The notes: a model not told the origin generated them from the letters alone. 64,000 bases of DNA from Aplysia californica (GCF_000002075.1 NW_004797316.1:412039-476038), one strand, 5' to 3'; positions 27,401-36,479 are shown, counted from the stretch's first letter. Made by a program: numbers and translations.

Positions 27401-30400
27401 CGGCAAGTTCATCAGCACGCTCATTTCCGTGCACCCTGGCGTGACCAGGGCAGAACACCCATGTAATTCTTAGGAGGTGGCTATTTGCAATGGAAGCTCT
27501 CCAGTCACTGTAGAGCCACCCACTCCTGATTTTTTCTAGGGTGCTCATCGAATCTGTGACAAACAGGGCATGTTTATACGCTTCCATGCTGATCCATTCC
27601 AGCGCCTCTGTTATTGCCTTGACCTCTATTGCCATGCTCGACGTAGTGCACTCGTAAGCTCCAGACTGTTCTTTAATTATCTTCCCGTCAACTCGAGCAC
27701 TGAACGCCCACCCAGATTTCTGGCCACGCCTCACTGATCCGTCGGTGAAGACGACAACATCACCCATCACTGAATTTTCCTCAAGGATGGCCACAATTTC
27801 CGCACTAGTTGCACTTGCTGACCACTCGCGACACTCTCGACCTAGCGTAGCTATCACCTTCACGAAGTTGCTCATGTCTTTCTCCGGCCTCATCCAGTCA
27901 CATCTTCTTCTTATGTCCTCGATTTCACAGCACATATTGAGAGTTCGCTGCGCCTGCACCATTCACGAAGATCCTCTTTTCAATCTTTGGCGTACTTGGT
28001 TTCCTATTTTCGGATGTAGAGGGTGACATCCGTCTGCTGTTACTCGAAGGTAGGCCTTGACTTGTGCTAGCTTGTGTCGGTGGGTTAACTCCAGCAGATA
28101 GCTCATCGCTGATGCTGCTGTGTCACGGGTGCATCCAAGGACAGTTCTCATTCCTTCATTTTGAATGACTTCGAGGCGATGTAGTTGGGTTTTGGATAGG
28201 GTGAGCATACCAAGGCCATTTCAGGTGGTCTGTTAATCTTCAATTTTACCTTTTTCTACAACAAAGAAAGTGGGAAACATGGGGGGTGGGGGGTGGCATA
28301 TCAATGAGGCGGCGGGCATCGGATCGGCAGATAAGGTGTGAGGGAAACTAAAAAATGGCGGAAAATTGGAAGCACGGAACGTTAGATCTATAGAACGAAG
28401 ACACTTTTCCGGACCCGAGTCTGAATAACATTTTTTTCATATGCGGACTCGAGTCCGAATATGAAAAAATGTTATTCGGACTCGAGTCCGAATAAAGACC
28501 GCCCTTCTTTATACACTGACTAAAAACTTCACCCCACATCAACAGGAAAGGCTGGCCTCTCAATGAAACGAAATTTTGGGTCGATGTTTTTGAAAGAGCC
28601 GAAGTTCTGGTAATACAAAAGTTCACTTCTGGAAATAGTCATCACGAAACACTATCACTAAGGAGACGGTATGCCGAGAGAGGTCTCTAGATCTAGATCT
28701 AGAGTCAAGATTAGATCTAGATCTAGATTATAGACAGTAGGTCTATTTTAGAGGAAAGAAAGGCGCGTATTATGGTGTTTTCCACTTCAGGATCGGTTGT
28801 GTGTGTTCGGAGTTACAAGAAGTTGAAAATAAGGTAAGTTCAAGCCTTTATATTTAAAGAGTAGGTTGTTTTTTTTACGTACTCCTCACTATCTTTTCTT
28901 CAACCTTTATCTCTTTTATTTGTTAATTTCAATGTTGTACGTTGAGGCATAAGCGTGTGAGCCCTAATTTAAATAGGTCACTCTCTATGAATGGGCATGA
29001 CCTATTATCGATCGCGCTGCTGAGCGTGAACCAGGAGGTCATGGCGGCCATTGCGGAAAGCGAACTTAACCCACGCTAACGTGTATTGTTGGTGTTTATT
29101 ACCCCTTAAACGACATTGAAGAATGTTTTATAGTAGAAGTTATGATTTATTTTAAATTTTGGAATATAATATGTATCACTGTTGTATAATTTTCATGAAT
29201 TTGCACCATGTAACAATCAGTAAGGAGTCTTGGGTGGAGGGAGGGAAATGTAACAGCCTTGTTTTGTTTCTGTGTTACTGTTAGACCATCGATTTCACGC
29301 AAGTTTTTACTTCTAACTTTTGTGTGCTTATATTGTCTTTAAATATTTTTTCTTTTTAATTTTTTTTGTGTGTGCTTGTTATTTAAATGTCTCTTCAAAT
29401 TTTCACTTACTTTATGCAGTTTGTTTTAAGATACATGTTTATTAGAAGATGTTTTTTCTCTTGTCTAGTCATCTACACCCTCCCTCTGCCTCTACTAGAG
29501 TTGTAGTATTGTAGTGTGAAAATGTCAAATTTCCATCCACTGCTCACAAATGATTTTATTTACTTCATTGATGAATTCATTGCTTTGCTTTTTTTTTCTT
29601 TCCACAGCCCCTGATCATAACCTGCCACTGTTCCGTTGGATTTATTGACAGCTCACCAGAATAAATCCTGACTTTAATTTAAAATCCAGAAATGCTTGCG
29701 GAGTTCGAACAAGTTGCAAAAAAATTGAGCGTTTAAGAAAGCATTTGTTGCAGACAACAACAAAAATTTGCATTAATTTAACAATATCAAGTTGGCAGAC
29801 TGGGTGAACTAAACAATTGCCAGAAATAAAGAAAGAATAAATAAGTATCGTGACACAATTGCATGCCTTAAAAAATCATGTCATATTTCACAACTAATTG
29901 TCTTTGAAGAAGTTGAACATTTAAATAAACACAATAAAAATATAATGAAAAACTTGCTAAACAAACTGAAGTAATAAAATAAGAAGAGACTATTGTTTAA
30001 CTTACAGGGCAATTTCATGAGTTAAAGATGTAAAAGAGAAATCAAAGATAAAGACAGAGTAATTGATCATTTACATGACAAATTAAAACATGAAAGAAAC
30101 ATTCTAACAATAACATGCAAAATGAATTTAAAAAACAGTATTATCATTAATTAAGGTAGACTACAAACACTAGTTTGCAACAGCTGTAGACACAAATGTT
30201 AACTTTAAAAACTTTTATGCTCATCTTATTTTAGGCGACCAGCTGTTTTGTTAATATATGAGCAATTGCCAAAACATGAGACTCTCTTGAAACTCAGTGG
30301 TTCCAAAAATTTTTTCTTACCAATTTAACTCCCTTTTCTGTCAGTCTCAGATTGACATTTAGAGCTCATATTCCTAGAGTATCAGAGCAAGGAGATGTAG

Positions 30401-32796
30401 GGTTTTGGAGATATGGGTCTATTGGTTTGGCAACCACTGTATTTCTTGTATGTAACAGTGATGACAAAAAAACAAATAAGCAGCAAGGCAAATTATAGAC
30501 TTTAAATTCTATTTGTTTAGTGAACAAACACTTTGTACACTATGAACTCCATTCATAATGGTAATATGAATGACAAGCATTGTAACAATGACGTAGTGCA
30601 CAGAACATGTCATCATTGTTATGTACAAGAAAGGATACACATTGGACATTATCATTGACAACACATCACAATAGTGAAAGGCTGTATAAATACAGTTATC
30701 AAAGCCTCAGCACCAGAAAAACACATGTGTAAAACAATTTTTTAACTAATATGAGGCAAAAGCACAAAATCAATAGGGCTGACTTGTGCATAACAGTGAT
30801 GACAAACATGACTTGTATAACAATGATGACACAACGTACAGGAAAAGACAAAGTCATGCCTCCAAAGAGAAATGCACACTTTAAGAATTTTAAAAAAACC
30901 AAGAGAGGTTTCTTTTGCTTTGAAACAAATATCAGGTCATATCAAAGAAGGTAGACAATCACAATTACGATGCTAATTATGACAAACAGTACTCGTACAT
31001 AACAGTGATGACAAAACATACTGGGAAAAGTTAAAATCATGCCTAAAAAAAACAAATTTGCACTGTGAGATACACAGATCAATAAAGGCGTATTTTGTTT
31101 CTAAATGAATCTTGCATGTATGAAATATATGTTGAAAACTTATTGATATTAGCAATTATGAAAAATATTAACTTGTACATGATAACAATGATGACACAAT
31201 GACACAATGTATTGGAAAAAGGCACATCATGCCAACAAAGAACAAATGTGTACTTTTGAGTTAGACAGATAAAACAAGGACATGTTTGTCTATTTGTTTG
31301 AGTAAAAAGAGCACACATGACTTTAAAAATGTTTGCTCTTAGGACAATGTAATTTCTAGTACGTCAGTCAGTCTTGTACGGCTGCATGACGACACCCCAA
31401 ACGTCATCACTAAGCACAAAAGCTAAATCTATAACCACAGAAATGATCCATCTCTCGAAGTTTGTTCACACATCACACTCTTGTTCCAGGAATCCAATGT
31501 AGACACCACAATTTCACTAAAATATTCAATAGGGTAGCCTAAAAACACGCAAAACAGTCCAGTACGTCACATTCAACACAAGATTCTTGTGCATAACCGG
31601 AGGGTGACGGCAATGACTACTTTCGTTTTTCTCTTTACCCCGTTGCTCCCGCTGTTCTGGGGAAGCGGGTAAGGGGAAGTCACTCAAGAAAACAATTATA
31701 TCCGGGCACTGTTGATGATCCATTCAAAACAAAAGTAGGCTAAAATTCTGACTTCTGGTACGTCGCAAAGTGACGCCATTAACGGCGAATGTTAAACAGC
31801 CGACCGAAATCGTAAATCTAGGAACCCGATGTTCCTTTCGCGCATCGCGGCTTTTGAACTATTGAATACACGACGAAAAGCAAAAAGATTTAACCAGCTG
31901 TGGTGATTCTACTAAAAAATAATGGTGTTTTCTGAAACACCTAATAAATCTAGTCCGTGACGACACCACTGACGCACAAGTGATCCAAATTATTCGTTTA
32001 TTTGCAAACAAATAAACCGTTTTCTTGAGCAAGTGAACCTTTCTCGATCACAAATAGCATAGAATCAAAGCACAGGTTTAAAAAAAACACCCAAAAATAC
32101 TACATTTTGGACATTCTTGGAAGTTTGCATTGGTGTGCTCAAAATGACAGTCCAGGAATCACAAAAAAAAAAAACATTTTTGGCAAAGAATTTACAACAA
32201 ACTCAAGATTGTAAAGCTGACACTGGGTCAGGGTTAGGGTTGGGGTTAGGGTTTAGGGACCAAAGCGAAACATACACCTGAGGCTGTGAAAAACGCACAT
32301 CGGAATTAAACGCGGAAATCTTGACAGTCGCCCAAAATTCTATAATTCTGTTATCACAGTGTAGAATTCTGTGGTTCAGGGTGAACACTTCACTGGTTGG
32401 CCTAGACTATAACGGTGAACGCCCACCGGGTGAGAATAGCCAAAAGACTCGCCTGCACTATTCTCACCCTGGGTGAGAATAGAGGTGGCCCCTAACTATA
32501 GACTATACAATCCCTTCTAGCACAGCCTATCTTTGATTCTAGGCTGCCTTCTGATACTAAAATGATGATTTCATCCAAAGGTACAAAGGTGATTTCGAGT
32601 GGTTCCTCTTGTGTTTTCGAGTGTCCTAGCCTAGGGCCTAGGGCTAGGGTTTTCGAGTGAGTGTTTTCGAGAAAAATAAACACCCAAATTGATCCTACGA
32701 ACACAAAACTGCATCATCCTTTCGACCATGTATTTCTTACCTTTCACCTGCGAAAATAAGAACCCCACCCTGGGCATGGGCGGTGTTTAGGGACAT
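12179..32796 (-). CDS. WBP2: WW domain-binding protein 2 (complete, 7 coding exons)
   Basis: WBP2 is an adaptor and transcriptional coactivator that binds WW domains (YAP/TAZ, NEDD4-type ligases) through PPxY motifs. Coding exons join in phase: 32,741-32,796; 23,812-23,917; 21,827-21,965; 18,661-18,753; 17,806-17,952; 13,074-13,169; 12,179-12,336. They give 264 residues, against 261 in human WBP2. The start [18 protein letters not shown] matches the family N-terminus. A GRAM (PH-like) domain spans about 15-130, including '[10 protein letters not shown]' and '[11 protein letters not shown]'. PPxY motifs end at Tyr143, Tyr159, Tyr193, Tyr246 and Tyr256. The C-terminus carries the family hallmark '[10 protein letters not shown]'. 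All introns are GT-AG. No break is seen, so the gene looks functional. Confidence 0.96.
12804..12995. mobile_element. MITE of the TACAGTCGAAC family in WBP2 intron 6
   Basis: The left end reads ACAGTCGAACCTGCTC and the right end CAATTTTGACTGTA, an imperfect terminal inversion like that at 1,299-1,440. It contains a C-tract. About 190 bp, no coding capacity. Confidence 0.55.
13074..13169 (-). CDS. WBP2: WBP2 coding exon 6
   Basis: Encodes '[15 protein letters not shown]' with the third PPxY motif. The acceptor is gaacag and the donor gtatgc. Its phase matches exons 5 and 7 exactly. Confidence 0.9.
13440..13857. other. WBP2 intron 5, poly-G tract and unrecognised sequence
   Basis: Holds a 17-bp G run at about 13,456 and otherwise no recognisable feature. 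The Leu/Phe/Gly-rich minus-strand ORF at 13,571-13,819 lacks family signatures. Confidence 0.4.
13858..14240. repeat. tandem duplication of a ~240-bp unit
   Basis: 13,858-13,990 and 14,100-14,240 share 'acaatagaaatggaatatga', 'ctagatctag' and 'cacatcagaac/cgcatcgg' in order. This is a diverged direct duplication with AGATCT motifs in each unit. Confidence 0.6.
14556..14755. mobile_element. 200-bp MITE with 22-bp perfect inverted repeats
   Basis: A 22-bp sequence beginning AATTGGTCGCTTTTAAGG (14,556-14,577) recurs exactly inverted at 14,734-14,755. The inversion continues imperfectly for about 10 bp more (ggggctaccc/gggatagccc). There is no ORF. No clear target duplication was found, unless AATT itself is part of it. 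Confidence 0.75.
15241..15306. repeat. two-copy tandem repeat, 'attggcccacatgggc'
   Basis: 'ttattggcccacatgggc' occurs at about 15,255 and again at about 15,288. Each copy contains the palindrome GGCCCACATGGGCC with a short centre. Confidence 0.7.
16160..17065 (+). mobile_element. CR1-like LINE, 3' end
   Basis: A continuous reading frame from about 16,160 to 16,470 encodes the C-terminus of a CR1-type reverse transcriptase ORF. It includes '[14 protein letters not shown]', '[15 protein letters not shown]' and '[13 protein letters not shown]', ending in a stop. The 3' UTR follows, with 'gcgcattgagcatc' and 'gcagtataaatgc', and ends in (ATT)n at 17,041-17,065, both hallmarks of CR1-group tails. 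The element is heavily 5'-truncated and its UTR is expanded by a GA microsatellite. Confidence 0.85.
16530..16735. repeat. (GA)n microsatellite
   Basis: An imperfect then near-perfect GA tract inside the LINE 3' UTR. The Arg/Glu-rich ORF across it is a repeat product. Confidence 0.95.
17806..17952 (-). CDS. WBP2: WBP2 coding exon 5
   Basis: Encodes the Pro/Tyr-rich segment with two PPxY motifs, 'NPPPYYPPP' and 'APPPAYEPP'. The acceptor is gttgccag and the donor gtgagc. Confidence 0.94.
18270..18580. repeat. dispersed repeat F, copy 2 (WBP2 intron 4)
   Basis: Diverged direct copy of 8,115-8,420. Confidence 0.65.
18661..18753 (-). CDS. WBP2: WBP2 coding exon 4
   Basis: Encodes '[16 protein letters not shown]' and '[13 protein letters not shown]', the end of the GRAM domain. 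The acceptor is ctccacag and the donor gtatga. Confidence 0.95.
18780..20078. other. WBP2 intron 3, unrecognised part
   Basis: AT-rich intronic sequence with no exon, repeat or structured element that I can name. Confidence 0.45.
20079..20775. repeat. dispersed repeat G, copy 2 (uninterrupted)
   Basis: Matches both halves of the copy at 9,095-11,530 and holds the empty target site 'gcagatacca' near 20,355. It ends in GC-rich sequence, 'gataaggcgcccggcgg'. Class unknown. Confidence 0.8.
21272..21475. repeat. (GA)n/(GGGAGA)n microsatellite in WBP2 intron 3
   Basis: GA and GGGAGA units over about 200 bp. The Ser/Leu/Pro-rich minus-strand ORF over it is a repeat product. Confidence 0.95.
21827..21965 (-). 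CDS. WBP2: WBP2 coding exon 3
   Basis: Encodes residues 55-100, '[15 protein letters not shown]' to 'IKAEPQ', including the conserved '[12 protein letters not shown]' GRAM segment. The donor is gtaact; one base is left over. Confidence 0.97.
22050..22335 (+). mobile_element. dispersed repeat B ('gatctttaacgtgc' family), copy 1
   Basis: Shares with 60,780-61,040 the order 'ttaacggtgctctcaactgc', 'ggcggccgaagc', 'gggatctttaacgtgc' and 'ctgaaagacagc'. Its first 40 bp resemble the 3' end of SINE family C, so the two families are related or composite. Confidence 0.65.
22330..22640 (-). mobile_element. tRNA-derived SINE, family E
   Basis: Minus-strand head GAGCTCTTGTGGTCGAGAGG (box A region) and AGATTCGAATTTT (box B). 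The body is G/A-rich with 'gagagcaagaaaggaggtg' and 'tagagaagaaaatt', shared with the copy at 62,998-63,290. It holds a two-fold 'gagcccagaggagggagtca' repeat. Confidence 0.75.
22741..22793. repeat. two tandem 26-bp units
   Basis: 'tataggtcatcatggag(c/t)ag ccctc' twice in succession. Confidence 0.8.
22945..23690 (-). mobile_element. LINE 3' fragment (endonuclease/RT type) in WBP2 intron 2
   Basis: Minus-strand translation gives the post-catalytic part of a LINE ORF2. It includes '[13 protein letters not shown]', '[16 protein letters not shown]', '[16 protein letters not shown]', '[17 protein letters not shown]' and '[13 protein letters not shown]', followed by 'GKRGRGRPR'. These are the familiar 'YLG', 'LLYG.E.W' and 'GRGRPR' landmarks. 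Several frame changes show it is dead. No catalytic 'ADD' box is present, so the 5' part is lost. Confidence 0.8.
23812..23917 (-). CDS. WBP2: WBP2 coding exon 2
   Basis: Encodes residues about 19-54, '[14 protein letters not shown]' to 'CYLTTHR', the first half of the GRAM domain. The acceptor is ttttcag and the donor gtaaac; it ends in phase 0. Confidence 0.95.
24060..25000. other. WBP2 intron 1, unrecognised part
   Basis: AT-rich with no recognisable exon or repeat. Confidence 0.45.
25140..25245. repeat. hairpin repeat TATTCGGACTCGAGTCCG, copy 1
   Basis: Contains the palindrome ATTCGGACTCGAGTCCGAAT, then an AT spacer and 'attcggactc' again, followed by 'gtccagcatgacatc'. Related copies occur at 28,395-28,500 and 55,806-55,890. 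Confidence 0.7.
25847..25900. repeat. perfect 16-bp-stem hairpin
   Basis: ACTCGGATTCAACGAG (25,847-25,862) and its exact inverse (25,885-25,900) with a 22-bp loop, followed by 'ttccactgta'. It shares the ATTCAACGAG core with the inverted repeats at 15,908 and 17,563. Confidence 0.75.
26660..26830 (-). mobile_element. tRNA-derived SINE, family H
   Basis: Minus strand: 'gttctgatagccgcttggg' (box A) and 'gagtgtgggaacgaacccc' (box B), then 'gaccaacaattgttccccat'. The same order is found on the plus strand at 41,925-42,080. Confidence 0.65.
27111..28208 (-). mobile_element. I-type LINE, ORF2 C-terminal part with RNase H
   Basis: One minus-strand frame of about 365 codons, interrupted by a single in-frame TGA at 27,963-27,965. 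RNase H motifs are intact: '[18 protein letters not shown]' (first Asp), '[14 protein letters not shown]' (Glu), '[11 protein letters not shown]' (Asp) and '[16 protein letters not shown]' (His/Asp region). Upstream is the RT thumb-type '[20 protein letters not shown]'. It ends at a stop next to 'tacttggat' tandem units, which may be the LINE's 3' tail. The reverse transcriptase and endonuclease are missing. It is much younger-looking than the sister copy at 1,690-2,720 and sits in WBP2 intron 1. Confidence 0.88.
28278..28375 (-). repeat. GC-rich repeat J, copy 1
   Basis: Inverse of 41,735-41,835. They share 'tctgccgatccgatgcccgc', 'cgcctcattgat' and 'ccaattttccgcc'. Confidence 0.65.
28395..28500. 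repeat. hairpin repeat TATTCGGACTCGAGTCCG, copy 2
   Basis: Several back-to-back copies of GACTCGAGTCCGAATA and its inverse separated by AT spacers. This gives a multi-stem palindrome similar to 25,140-25,245. Confidence 0.75.
28535..28648 (-). other. short candidate exon or ORF, function unknown
   Basis: An ATG-started minus-strand frame of 37 codons begins [19 protein letters not shown] and ends 'RPAFPVDVG' at TGA. That TGA could instead lie just inside a splice donor (GTGAAG). The composition looks protein-like, but I do not recognise it and no partner exon is found. It could equally be chance. Confidence 0.15.
28780..28832 (+). other. possible non-coding exon with strong splice donor
   Basis: 'aaaataag|gtaagttc' is a near-perfect donor on the plus strand, and a good acceptor (tttctttccacag) lies at 29,606. 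Together they suggest a spliced plus-strand transcript antisense to WBP2 intron 1. There is no protein support. Confidence 0.25.
29607..30170 (+). pseudogene. decayed coiled-coil ORF, origin unknown
   Basis: After a good acceptor, short plus-strand frames have the charged, leucine-spaced look of a coiled coil: '[11 protein letters not shown]', '[13 protein letters not shown]', '[18 protein letters not shown]', '[19 protein letters not shown]' and '[19 protein letters not shown]'. They are joined only through several stops and frame changes, one of them at an A-run near 29,720. This fits a dead gene copy. I do not recognise the parent family, and no poly-A tail or target duplication was found to prove retroposition. 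Confidence 0.4.
30258..32229. repeat. 2-kb duplication, copy 1 (WBP2 intron 1)
   Basis: Aligns in direct orientation with 39,143-41,494, roughly 90% alike by eye. Similarity starts at 'atgagcaattgccaaaac' and ends at 'gctgacactgggtc'. There is no long ORF. It contains three degenerate internal units (30,785-31,320). It may be a segmental duplication or two copies of an unknown dispersed element. Confidence 0.85.
30785..31320. repeat. three degenerate internal units of ~165-190 bp
   Basis: Each unit has 'ataacagtgatgaca' or a variant, then 'ggaaaa.g', 'tcatgcc', 'aaagaacaaatgtgcac' and a 'gagatacacaga' or 'gttagacagat' end. The matching units occur in the second copy (40,085-40,560). Confidence 0.6.
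32229..32256. repeat. short degenerate TTAGGG tract
   Basis: 'gggttagggttggggttagg' and a following TTTAGGG: about four telomere-like units exactly at the end of duplication copy 1. Confidence 0.7.
32741..32796 (-). CDS. WBP2: WBP2 coding exon 1
   Basis: Encodes [18 protein letters not shown] and two bases of Arg19. The donor is gtaaga just below 32,741. The start is chosen because this N-terminus is conserved in WBP2 proteins and the phase (two bases left over) fits exon 2. Confidence 0.92.
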
Positions 32797-33060
32797 TTTG
32801 GTCTTTAAAAATACGTAAGTGTCAGCTCGTCGCGCTTCTTCAGGATGTAGAAAGTTGACTAATGTTTTGATGACAAAACTACGTCATACCAATTCCCGGA
32901 AGCGGAAAAACTTCTTGACTAGTCTCTATCCAAGGAGTAATGGAGCCTCCTCTCTCTCTTCGCGGTGCCACGAGCAGTACGCCGCGGTGGGGATCAAATA
33001 TGGCCGCCGAGTGTGGGCTAAATCTCGAACTGTGGCGTTTCTTTTTATAGAATCTTATCG
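32797..33060 (-). promoter_or_regulatory. probable WBP2 5' UTR and promoter, CpG-rich
   Basis: The 260 bp upstream of the WBP2 start are CpG-rich relative to their surroundings. On the minus strand they carry a CRE-like TGACGTAG, an ETS-like core in 'cgcttccggg' and a 'ggcggccatatttg' segment like a YY1 site. No TATA box is at a fitting place. The transcription start is not fixed by sequence alone. Confidence 0.45.
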
Positions 33061-33186
33061 GGCTGGGCCACGTTGTGGGGGTGGGCGGGGAGGGGGAATG
33101 CACGCAAGGAAGAGGGGATGGGGCAGGGATGAAAGAGGAGGGGCGGGCCTTGGGAAGGGACGAAGGAGAATGGGAAAAATTAAATA

Positions 33187-33355
<169 letters not shown>

Positions 33356-33359
33356 GTGA

Positions 33360-35320
33360 TCAACTGACGGGCTGACGGATAATGACAGGGAGAAAAAAAA
33401 ATTCTGTGTGTGATACGGACTGTTCAATTCTTTCAGAGTTTTATGTTATAATCTAGTTTAAAATCAAAAAGATGTGTAAAATAAGTAGTAAACTTGTCCA
33501 AGTAACATAAAATTATCAAACATACCAAATTATAAAGATAATCTTTCAAGATGCTAAAATATTTAAGTATTAGAAATGGATAAAAATATACTTTAAAACT
33601 GAATTTAAGATATTATGATTGCATGATTCTAGGCGTGTGCCATAACTAACTTTATGTGTAAGGAATAGCGAACACAACAGAGGTCGATGCCAGCTTTATC
33701 TGATTGCTAACAGTATGTCTTGGTCTATAAATAATAATATTATTGATCACAATAATTTTGTTTCCTGGTTTTCACAAAGTGGAGCGCACAATGATTTCAA
33801 ATATATATTTTTTTAAAGAGATAACAGTACCTTTGGAGGTGTGATGGCATGCATGAGCGTGGATGACCTTTGAAGGTTTTTTGAAGTATGATATGGAGAG
33901 CAGCGTTTTGCAGCGTTTTGCAGCGTTTTTAGTCCCTTATTACACTCCGGGGGGGGGGGGGGGGGGGAATTTATCTAGTGATGGCTCTTGTGTATTAAAA
34001 TTTGTTGTTGCTTTGCTTGGTTTATTTTTTAACAGCAGAATCTTAACTGAACCGGAATTATTGATTGTGGGATCTTAGGTAAAGACTACAACAATAGAAT
34101 TAAACAGAGTATAGTTCTATCTAACAAGACTCAAACTCTTATCCACCCCACCCTACCCTCTCCCCTCATCTGATATGGTTTGGTGTTTCTTTAACATAGA
34201 AAATATTCATCATTATTGTTGTTGAGTTTGAGTATTGATTTCCTATTCTAATGGAGCCTCCAGATATCTGCATTTAGACAACAGTAGCATCTAATTTGCA
34301 CACACAATGGAAAACGATATAAATGAATAACAATGTATATACATACACACATGATAATTATATATATACACATAATAATTATATATATAAGAATAAGAAT
34401 ACTTTTAAAAAATTGATTTTCTCTGTCTTTCTGCTGGAGTGTTGTATCCCTTTCAGCCTGGGTTGGCCTTGGCAGGTAGCACCGGAGCCAGCCTCTTATG
34501 AATGTTAATGATCTAAATTGTGTTGCTGGGGGCATAAAAACACTTTCTTTCAAATTTTTTAAAAGGAAAACAACTTAACTGTGAAAACTTCGGTTCACTG
34601 CAGCATCATATCGGTTCTTACACTTAAATACAACACAGATGCAAGGCATTTTTACTAATTGACTTGCCTAATCTCAAGGACCTCGGAATAAAACCTTCTT
34701 TCTTATAACTAGATTTCAGTGCGTAAGTCGGGCATTCGCTCAGCGCAGGTAGACCACAGTTCCGCCGCGAGAGAGGGCTCCTATCAGGCGTGCGGTGCCG
34801 CCCACAGGGCATCCTCCATTACTTTTAATCTCCTTGTCTCTATCCCTTAAAACTATTAGTATATTATTTCCATTATTATTTGAGGATATAATTTTAAAAT
34901 ATTACATATATTTACAAACACAATTTAAAAATTCTTCTTGGTATAGATCTAGATATTTTAACGAAAGATTTTTCTTTCAAAGGCAAAATTTGGATTAGAA
35001 TAGTGAGAGAAGTGAGCATGAGAGTACATCTCCAAATTATTTCGCAATGTTATTCACAATTTTTCAATTAGAATAGTGAAAGTTGATAAGACACTATAAT
35101 AAGGCATACAACACCGTGATAATTGTTTGATTTTGCAAAATATTCCAGTTGTGCTGTTTGTAAGTGGATAATTTATTTGAATCCGGTAATCCACTCAGAT
35201 AACTTCCTTAGGAAGCAAATCAGCATTGAACGCTAAACAAATGGGAGGTCACTTGGGGAATCTCACTCTCAATGCACTGCTATCAGCCTTCACGAAGTTT
35301 ATCGTCATGAGTTAAGTCCC
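33360..35320. other. intergenic, unrecognised
   Basis: Contains three GCAGCGTTTT units near 33,900, a 20-bp G run at 33,948 and an AT/ATAC microsatellite at about 34,330-34,395. No gene is seen. Confidence 0.45.
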
Positions 35321-35329
35321 CTCTTTAAA

Positions 35330-35411
35330 ATGGCGACGTCCGCGGGATACAAAGAGTAGAGAACAAGAGAAGAGACAAGTTGTAGAAGCTGACATTATTC
35401 AGACACCCAAT
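35330..35411 (+). promoter_or_regulatory. candidate non-coding first exon (possibly of ASH2L)
   Basis: 'aaaatggcgacgtccgcgg' is a YY1-type initiator context, and 'cacccaat|gtaagtaag' at 35,411 is a near-perfect plus-strand donor. The embedded ATG opens only a 9-codon upstream frame. ASH2L's coding exon 1 has an acceptor directly before its 22-nt leader, so a 5' UTR exon must exist upstream. This is one candidate, unproven. Confidence 0.3.
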
Positions 35412-35469
35412 GTAAGTAAGCATTGCATTGAGATTTGAAGACGATGACAACTTCTAGATTCCAGCTTGC

Positions 35470-35690
35470 ATATATAGAATCTAGATATAGATATAGATAT
35501 AGATCATCTAGATCTAGATCTAGATCTAGATCTAGATCTAGATAGATTCTAGATCTAGATCTATAAATCTAGATTTAGATTTCTAGATCTAGAAATCTAG
35601 ATCTATATCTAGTCTATATCTAGACTAGATAAAGATATCTAGATTTATATATCTAGAATCTAGATTTCTAGAGTAGAGTCTATATATTAT
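35470..35690. repeat. AGATCT-rich simple repeat
   Basis: Tandem TAGATC/ATCTAG units with variants. Shorter runs of the same motif are scattered through the window (for example 27,005-27,060 and 28,685-28,730). Confidence 0.9.
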
Positions 35691-36479
35691 GATTACTTCT
35701 CATATCTTAGGTCTTAGCCTAACCTAATGTCTTAGCCGCTTGGTGGGGTTCATGATAGTTCATCCGATCACCCAGTTCCGACGAAAACTAACAATAACAC
35801 ACTAACACTAACAACCTAGGGTAGAGGGTGCATATTCCGACACTGTGTGCTATTCCGACACCCCTCGTGGGGTGCACTCCAAAAACAACGAACGGTGCGG
35901 AAATACTACAACTTATGCGCGCGGGTCTATTTTTAACCGGCAGCCGAACTATCTTTTTTTAACGATGTGCGTCATTTCTAAATATAGGTGTAATAGTTTT
36001 CCCATAAACCCCCAAGAAGTGACACCGCTCTTTTGCGCGTCCAATTTCGAACGTTTTCAAGCTCCGTGTTTCTAAAGCAGCAATATCACAAGGTGAGTAA
36101 ACAAGTCCTATTTCTTGTGTAAAAGGCTGTATGTGATAAATGAATGTACTAAATGAATATTAGATTATTAAAATTGCTGTTTTCAACAAAATTTGATAGA
36201 TTTTATTGCTTTAAACTGGTTAAATATGTGCTCAAAAAGTGTCGAATTTCCCCACATAAAAAAATGCCACTCTCAGAATTACGACACCCCTTCTGTCAAT
36301 AATTCGACACCCCATGCTGCTATTTCGACACCCCTGGTGGTAATGTCGACACCCCCTGTAGGTTATTTCGACACTATGTCAGTAGATTCATTTTCAGTAC
36401 AATGTTATGTAAATGACTAGCCTATGTATCCATTTATGTATTTTGTGAGTTGCAGTACGATGTGTAAGCGTGTGCGTGT

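Noticed and set aside
33001-33055. Plus-strand MAAECGLNLELWRFFL micro-ORF
   Set aside because: It ends at a stop without a donor; better explained as WBP2 upstream sequence.
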